Assembly (NCBI RefSeq): GCF_022024115.1
Contig: NZ_CP091792.1
Coordinates: forward strand, 2,790,001 to 2,854,000
Direction: 5' to 3'
Source: Prevotella communis
GTDB lineage: Bacteria > Bacteroidota > Bacteroidia > Bacteroidales > Bacteroidaceae
DNA length: 64,000 nt
Numbering within the stretch: position 1 is the stretch's first letter; the number at the start of each line of letters is the position of its first letter. This document shows, one piece after another, positions 59,785 through 64,000 of this stretch. Position numbers and translations under genes: made by a program. Under the pieces are notes generated by a model. It was given only the letters and a program-made list of their open reading frames with translations, was not told the DNA's origin and made no database searches.

Positions 59785-59807
59785 AGCCGAATATTTTATT
59801 AGATTTC

Positions 59808-61088
59808 TTACTTCTTTTGTTGTGACTCTCTGATGGCCTTCTGGGTATCCATCTTCTCACCATTCTTGAAAGCCACTATAAATGCCTGAGGGAACACCTT
59901 TACCACTTGTGCACGGAGCTGTCTGACTTCCGCATAACTCTCCGTAGAGCCCACAGTATATTTCCAGAGTCCACCCTCCTGGTAACTGTCTACGCCATCC
60001 AATCCCTTGAAACGGGCATCTCCCGCCTTAATCCTGGTATTGCTTGCCAGGAACTGAACCTTGAAGACAGGCGCAGCAACGGCTACCGTCTTGACGGTAT
60101 CAGCTTTTGCAGGCTGTGCCGGCTTTACAGACGTCTTTTTTTGTACAGGCTGTTCCTGTTTGACTGGAGCCTCCTGCTTGGCTGGTGCATTCTGCTTAAC
60201 AGCAACCTCCGGTGTTTCTGCTGGCACAACAGGTGCTTCCTGGACCTCCTGCTTGACGGGTGCTTCTTCCTTTACGCTTTGCTCAGGAACTTCAGGCTCC
60301 TCCACCTTTACCGGCATAGGCTGATGGGTAGCCCTGGCCTTGTATTCCACGAAAGCCTGATAGATACCGCGTCCCATGGCCTCCTGATTACTTGGAGCAT
60401 TCAGATAAGCCTCTTCCGATGGTGTCGTAATATAACCCAATTCTATCAGGCAGGCAGGCATTGATGTCTCACGTAACACAAGGAAGGCATCCTGCTTCAC
60501 GCCCTTATTGGGACGATTAGCCGTGCGGCAGACATTCTTCTGGATTCCCTTTGCCAGTTCAACACTCTCCAGCATGTTCTTATCGTTGAGCACCTCAAAC
60601 ATGATATAGCTTTCAGGTGAACGGGGATCGAAACCGGAATAATGCTGCTGATAATTATCCTCAATCAGGATCACATCATTCTCACGCATAGCAGCACTGA
60701 GTTTCTCGCCTGAGCGACGCATACCCATGGTATAGGTCTCCAGACCCGAGATAGGTTTCTTGCTGGCTACAGAGTTGGTATGTATACTGATAAACACGTC
60801 AGCCTTATTCCTGTTGGCAATAGCGGCACGCTCATGCAAAGGGATAAACACATCCGTCTTACGTGTATAGATGACCTTCACGTCAGGACAGTTCTTCTCC
60901 ACATAACGTCCAAAAGCCAATGCCACCTTCAGGTTGATGTTCTTCTCATACGAGTATTTTCCAGGAGCACCTGCATCCTTACCTCCGTGGCCGGCATCAA
61001 TCACTAGCGTAAATGGACGTTTCGCCGCAAATGAAGTCACGGCGAAACAGCATATCAACAATAGAAAAACATAAAATTTTCTACTCAT
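59808..61088 (-). CDS. N-acetylmuramoyl-L-alanine amidase with C-terminal SPOR-like domain
   Basis: Amidase_3-type zinc enzyme that removes stem peptides from peptidoglycan. The 426-residue protein has a signal peptide (1-21), a catalytic domain at about 25-245 with VIDAGHGGKDAGAPG (zinc His), the SIHTNS motif (second His) and LIELGYITTPSEE (catalytic Glu). A Pro/Val/Glu/Lys/Gln-rich linker follows (about 255-340), then a SPOR-like domain at about 343-415 (FKVQFLASNTRIK ... LWKYTVGSTESYAEV) that would target septal glycan strands. Confidence 0.93.
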   Translation of the reverse strand: MSRKFYVFLLLICCFAVTSFAAKRPFTLVIDAGHGGKDAGAPGKYSYEKNINLKVALAFGRYVEKNCPDVKVIYTRKTDVFIPLHERAAIANRNKADVFISIHTNSVASKKPISGLETYTMGMRRSGEKLSAAMRENDVILIEDNYQQHYSGFDPRSPESYIMFEVLNDKNMLESVELAKGIQKNVCRTANRPNKGVKQDAFLVLRETSMPACLIELGYITTPSEEAYLNAPSNQEAMGRGIYQAFVEYKARATHQPMPVKVEEPEVPEQSVKEEAPVKQEVQEAPVVPAETPEVAVKQNAPAKQEAPVKQEQPVQKKTSVKPAQPAKADTVKTVAVAAPVFKVQFLASNTRIKAGDARFKGLDGVDSYQEGGLWKYTVGSTESYAEVRQLRAQVVKVFPQAFIVAFKNGEKMDTQKAIRESQQKK

Positions 61089-61106
61089 ACTTTATAGAAT
61101 CAACTG

Positions 61107-61114
61107 CAAAATTA
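61107..61114 (-). promoter_or_regulatory. Possible -7 box of amidase-mlaD
   Basis: TAATTTTG on the minus strand, 19 bases before the amidase ATG. It fits TAnnTTTG but no -33 box is evident. It lies in the 55-base gap after folB. Confidence 0.45.
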
Positions 61115-61143
61115 CGGCTTTTTTGCGAAAAACCCGACAATCA

Positions 61144-61524
61144 TTACAGAGTTTTATCATTTATTAAATGTACACTGACTCCAGCTCCTGCAGAGTCAGC
61201 CCCCATGGGTGGATTCAGTTTCGTTAATGTCAAGTCTACAGACTCAGCCAGGGGAAATTCCTTGAAGACAGCCTTTCCTATACGGCCCACCACATGTTCC
61301 AATAAGCTTGAAGGACAAGCCATCTCCCGTTTCACGAGTTCAAGCAGCAGGGCATAGTTCAACGTGTCTGAAACGTCATCAGACTCCATCGCCTTATATA
61401 TATTATAATGTACGCGCAAGGAGACGGAATACTCGCCTCCCACCCTACGCTCCTGTTCCAATACGCCATGATAGGCATAGAGGCGTACATCATTCAGGAA
61501 TATACTACTCTCCGACAGCTTCAT
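61144..61524 (-). CDS. folB: FolB, dihydroneopterin aldolase
   Basis: Converts dihydroneopterin to 6-hydroxymethyl-dihydropterin in folate synthesis. The 126-residue protein has the family's FLNDVRLYAYHGVLEQERRVGG (substrate-binding His and Glu), a central LNYALLLELVKREM and LLEHVVGRI, and a C-terminal LTKLNPPMGAD where the catalytic Lys is expected. Its ATG overlaps the TGA of the preceding gene (ATGA), so the two are translationally coupled. Confidence 0.93.
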   Translation of the reverse strand: MKLSESSIFLNDVRLYAYHGVLEQERRVGGEYSVSLRVHYNIYKAMESDDVSDTLNYALLLELVKREMACPSSLLEHVVGRIGKAVFKEFPLAESVDLTLTKLNPPMGADSAGAGVSVHLINDKTL

Positions 61525-62201
61525 TCGTCTTGCGTATCATCAACATCGCTACTGCCCGGTGCATACTTCTTCAAGGCACGCTCCACGCCGTTTTTCCAGG
61601 TATTGATACTCTCTGACTGCAACTGCAGCGAGCCAACCAGCTTAATCACATGCTCTATAGGCATCCTGTAACGCAGCACGCCACTGATCAGTTTGGCATA
61701 ATTCCAGTATTCAGGATTGAATTTCTCCGACAAACCCTCTACCGTAATCTTATAGCCACGGGTATTCTCAAACTGGAAGTCATAACGTTTAGTGCCATCA
61801 GGATTTGTCTGCTTGACAATCTTACCCTTAGTCACAGACTTAGGCAGCACGATACCTTCGTCATCATCCTGCAATCCTGTGAAGATTTCGTATGGGTATC
61901 CGTCGAGCAGACCAACCAGAGCCACCCATTTCTCCTTGTTGTTCTGGAAACGCACCACGTCACATTCCAGTGCCATAGGACGAACCTCAGTAACCTGAGG
62001 GCCCAGGCAAGCACTCAGATTTCCAACAGGTTGTATATCACGGAAATGCTCTCCCAAGCGTTTCATCTGTTCCTCCGTAACGGGTTTCTTACAGCCTTGT
62101 TCACGTTTCAGCAGTTCACTAACCAGACGTTCCTCGCCACCATAGGCAGCTACCAACGCCTGAAGTATTGCGTCGCTCGACGTATTTTTCTGTGTATCCA
62201 T
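61521..62201 (-). CDS. Detached C-terminal region of a class II (B12-dependent) ribonucleotide reductase
   Basis: The 226-residue protein resembles the region after the catalytic barrel of Bacteroidota NrdJ: ECDVVRFQNNKEKWVALVGL, PYEIFTGLQDDDEGIVLPKSV, the KISGVLRY-like ISGVLRYRMPIEHVIKLVGS, and SESINTWKNGVERALKKY. It has none of the catalytic cysteines or the barrel, and the terminal zinc-ribbon CPxCG of full NrdJ is absent. It may work in trans with a separate catalytic subunit or be a regulator. Co-transcribed with folB. The identification is from remembered family motifs, so only moderately sure. Confidence 0.6.
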   Translation of the reverse strand: MDTQKNTSSDAILQALVAAYGGEERLVSELLKREQGCKKPVTEEQMKRLGEHFRDIQPVGNLSACLGPQVTEVRPMALECDVVRFQNNKEKWVALVGLLDGYPYEIFTGLQDDDEGIVLPKSVTKGKIVKQTNPDGTKRYDFQFENTRGYKITVEGLSEKFNPEYWNYAKLISGVLRYRMPIEHVIKLVGSLQLQSESINTWKNGVERALKKYAPGSSDVDDTQDE

Positions 62202-62239
62202 TTTGTTGCTTTATCTATATCTTGACATTTTTATTGCTG

Positions 62240-62270
62240 CAAAGTTACTATTTAGTGGACACAAAACAAA
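62240..62270 (-). promoter_or_regulatory. Promoter of the NrdJ-tail/folB unit
   Basis: Minus strand TTTG (62270-62267), 19 bases, TAACTTTG (62247-62240): full consensus, about 40 bases before the start codon. Confidence 0.75.
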
Positions 62271-62287
62271 GAAAAATAAACCTAATT

Positions 62288-62318
62288 TTTGTTTTGCGTC
62301 CGTTTTTTCGTACTTTTG
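62288..62318 (+). promoter_or_regulatory. Promoter of the AGCS symporter gene
   Basis: TTTG (62288-62291), 19 bases, TACTTTTG (62311-62318). This consensus promoter lies inside the upstream part of a longer open frame beginning at 62203 and so supports the start at 62359. Confidence 0.75.
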
Positions 62319-62358
62319 CATCCAAATTAAGCACCAAAAAGACTTGGAACAGACAACG

Positions 62359-63801
62359 ATGGAACTAAACGAACTGATTACCTCCATAAATGATGCCGTA
62401 TGGGGCTATGTATTAATCTTCGCACTTGTAGGATGTGGAATATGGTTTACATGGCGTACGCGCTTTGTACAATTCCGCATGGTGGGCGAGATGATACGCC
62501 TGCTGACAGACTCGGCAGTAGATACCATAGAGGATCAGACACGAGGAAAGAAAGACGGAGAGTCAGGCAAGCGGAAGCATATCTCCTCATTCCAGGCCTT
62601 TGCCGTTTCTGTAGCCACCCGTGTAGGCACTGGCAACCTGGCAGGCGTAGCTACAGCCATCGCCATTGGAGGACCAGGCGCCGTCTTCTGGATGTGGATT
62701 ATTGCCTTGGTAGGCTCTGCCACCGCCTTCGTAGAATCAACCTTGGCCCAGCTGTTCAAGCAGAAACACAAAGACTCGTTCATTGGTGGACCGGCATACT
62801 ATATCCAGCGGGGCCTGCACCAGCGATGGATGGCTGTGCTGTTTGCCATACTCATCACACTGCAGTTCGGACTATCCAACAACTCCATACAGGCCAACAC
62901 CATCTGCGGCGCCATGCAAGAAGCTTTCGGCTGGTCCCCCGTCTGGGTTGGAATCATACTGGCTGTTCTCGGCCTGTTCATTGTCTTTGGCGGCATCCAG
63001 CGTATCGCTCATGTCAGTGCGGTACTGGTACCCGTGATGGCTATTGGCTATGTGGTATTGGCGATTGTTGTCATCGCCATGAATATCAACCTGATTCCCC
63101 ACGTCTTCAAGGTTATCGTACTTGATGCCTTTGGCATTGAACAGATTGCTGGCGGCGGTATTGGCGCAACCATCATGAATGGTGTCAAGCGCGGTCTTTT
63201 CTCCAACGAGGCTGGTGAGGGCAGTGCTCCCAACGTGGCTGCTACCGCAACGGTATCACATCCCGTCAAGCAAGGCCTCATCCAGGCATTGGGCGTCTTC
63301 ACGGACACACTACTGGTATGCTCATGCACGGCATTTATCATCCTGATAAGCGGACTCTATAACGTCCCGGAACTCAACGGCATCGCACTCACACAGTCAG
63401 CCCTGCAATCAGAGGTAGGCAGCGCCGGTCCCGTCTTTGTAGCCATTGCCATCTTCCTGTTTGCCTTTTCAAGTATCATTGGCAACTACTATTACGGTGA
63501 GGCCAATATCCGTTTCATCACCCCTAACACGAAAGTGATGACAACATACCGTATTTTCTCTGCAGGCGTGATGGTCATATTCGGTGCTTTGGCCAGTTTC
63601 GAACTGGTATGGAATATCGTTGACTTCTTCATGGCCTTCCTCACGGCCTGCAACCTCATAGCCATCGTGCTCCTGGGACGCTATGCCTTCCGCCTGCTCG
63701 ACGACTATCGCAACCAGAAGCGCCAGGGTATTAAAGAGCCTGTATTCCACAGGGAATTACTACCTGAACTGGAAAAAGAACTTGATTGCTGGGAATCATA
63801 A
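62359..63801 (+). CDS. AGCS-family alanine/glycine:sodium symporter
   Basis: Imports small amino acids with sodium. The 480-residue protein from the ATG at 62359 begins MELNELITSINDAVWGYVLI, typical for the family, and has about eleven membrane segments. Signature regions are SVATRVGTGNLAGVATAIAIGGPGAVFWMW, FVESTLAQLFK, GGPAYYIQRG, NGVKRGLFSNEAGEGSAPN and FAFSSIIGNYYYGEAN. A frame extends to 62203, but those 52 residues precede the promoter and have no family similarity. Confidence 0.93.
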   Translation: MELNELITSINDAVWGYVLIFALVGCGIWFTWRTRFVQFRMVGEMIRLLTDSAVDTIEDQTRGKKDGESGKRKHISSFQAFAVSVATRVGTGNLAGVATAIAIGGPGAVFWMWIIALVGSATAFVESTLAQLFKQKHKDSFIGGPAYYIQRGLHQRWMAVLFAILITLQFGLSNNSIQANTICGAMQEAFGWSPVWVGIILAVLGLFIVFGGIQRIAHVSAVLVPVMAIGYVVLAIVVIAMNINLIPHVFKVIVLDAFGIEQIAGGGIGATIMNGVKRGLFSNEAGEGSAPNVAATATVSHPVKQGLIQALGVFTDTLLVCSCTAFIILISGLYNVPELNGIALTQSALQSEVGSAGPVFVAIAIFLFAFSSIIGNYYYGEANIRFITPNTKVMTTYRIFSAGVMVIFGALASFELVWNIVDFFMAFLTACNLIAIVLLGRYAFRLLDDYRNQKRQGIKEPVFHRELLPELEKELDCWES

Positions 63802-63816
63802 ATAAAAGATATCGAT

Positions 63817-64000
63817 ATGAAAAACTTACTCACACGACGCAGCATTCGCAAATACAGCGAGAAAGAGGTCAGCGAGGAACTGCTGAACCGATTAATGAAT
63901 GAGGCTGCACGCACACAGACCATGGGCAACCTGCAGCTCTACAGTGTAGTCATCACCCGCTCCAACGAGATGAAAGCGAAGTTGGCGCCTGCCCATTTCA
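63817..64000 (+). CDS. Nitroreductase-family protein (partial, cut by the right edge)
   Basis: The first 61 codons of a flavin-dependent nitroreductase-like protein, starting MKNLLTRRSIRKYSEKEVSE, the family's RRSIRKY FMN-phosphate-binding motif, then EAARTQTMGNLQLYSVVITR. The frame is open to the window edge. It starts 15 bases after the symporter stop, so both may share the promoter at 62288-62318. Substrate unknown. Confidence 0.82.
   Translation, partial: MKNLLTRRSIRKYSEKEVSEELLNRLMNEAARTQTMGNLQLYSVVITRSNEMKAKLAPAHF

Noticed and set aside
62203-62358. Extended N-terminus of the AGCS symporter
   Set aside because: A full consensus promoter lies at 62288-62318 inside it, and the 52 extra residues do not resemble the family.
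1-64000. CRISPR arrays, tRNA or rRNA genes, phage or integrative-element modules
   Set aside because: No regularly spaced repeats, cloverleaf sequences, integrases or structural phage genes were recognised on either strand.

Overview
The window is a chromosomal segment of a Bacteroidota bacterium, most likely Prevotellaceae (Prevotella/Segatella type, gut or rumen). This rests on SusC/SusD pairs, a GldH lipoprotein, a PSP1/RicT gene, RodA of nearly 490 residues, C-terminal tails typical of Prevotella secreted enzymes, and promoters of the Bacteroidota form TTTG-N19/20-TAnnTTTG. I see no rRNA, tRNA, CRISPR array, transposase or phage gene. No stretch longer than about 300 bases lacks a gene.

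Left housekeeping block (1-13.5 kb). A minus-strand cluster ftsX, DUF3098, uppP, truB, queA (cut by the left edge) is divergent from a plus-strand shape operon: a PurH gene reduced to its IMP-cyclohydrolase half, then mreB, mreC, mreD, PBP2 and rodA. Convergent to it is a minus-strand run metF, holB, PSP1/ricT, gldH.

Polysaccharide utilisation region (13.6-54.2 kb). A GH97 glycosidase and a two-domain esterase form one unit. Next is a long minus-strand operon of seven envelope genes: FAS1 lipoprotein, SusC, SusD, FAS1, FAS1, SusC, SusD. Beyond it lie a secreted 925-residue protein, a PL11 lyase fused to autotransporter-type beta-strand repeats, a GH28 pectinase with a C-terminal frameshift, an SGNH esterase, a GH115 enzyme, a PL4 lyase, a secreted 569-residue protein, and a plus-strand PL11 lyase. 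Two PL11s, a PL4, a GH28 and deacetylases point to rhamnogalacturonan-I (pectin) as substrate. No regulator is encoded here, but two promoters of the locus share a 76-bp element that is 68/76 identical.

Main discovery. Three junctions of the Sus operon carry a 166-172 bp element with inverted-repeat, GC-rich hairpin ends. In each copy the element supplies the start codon and exactly the first 31 codons of the downstream lipoprotein, that is, its whole signal peptide up to the Ser-Cys of the lipobox. In two copies the other end completes the stop codon of the upstream gene. This looks like a MITE/REP-like repeat acting as a portable lipoprotein signal-peptide cassette.

Right housekeeping block (54.3-64 kb). 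A macroglobulin-type MG2 protein, dnaA, mlaD plus a SPOR-domain amidase, folB with a detached C-terminal part of a class II ribonucleotide reductase, an AGCS amino-acid:sodium symporter and the start of a nitroreductase.
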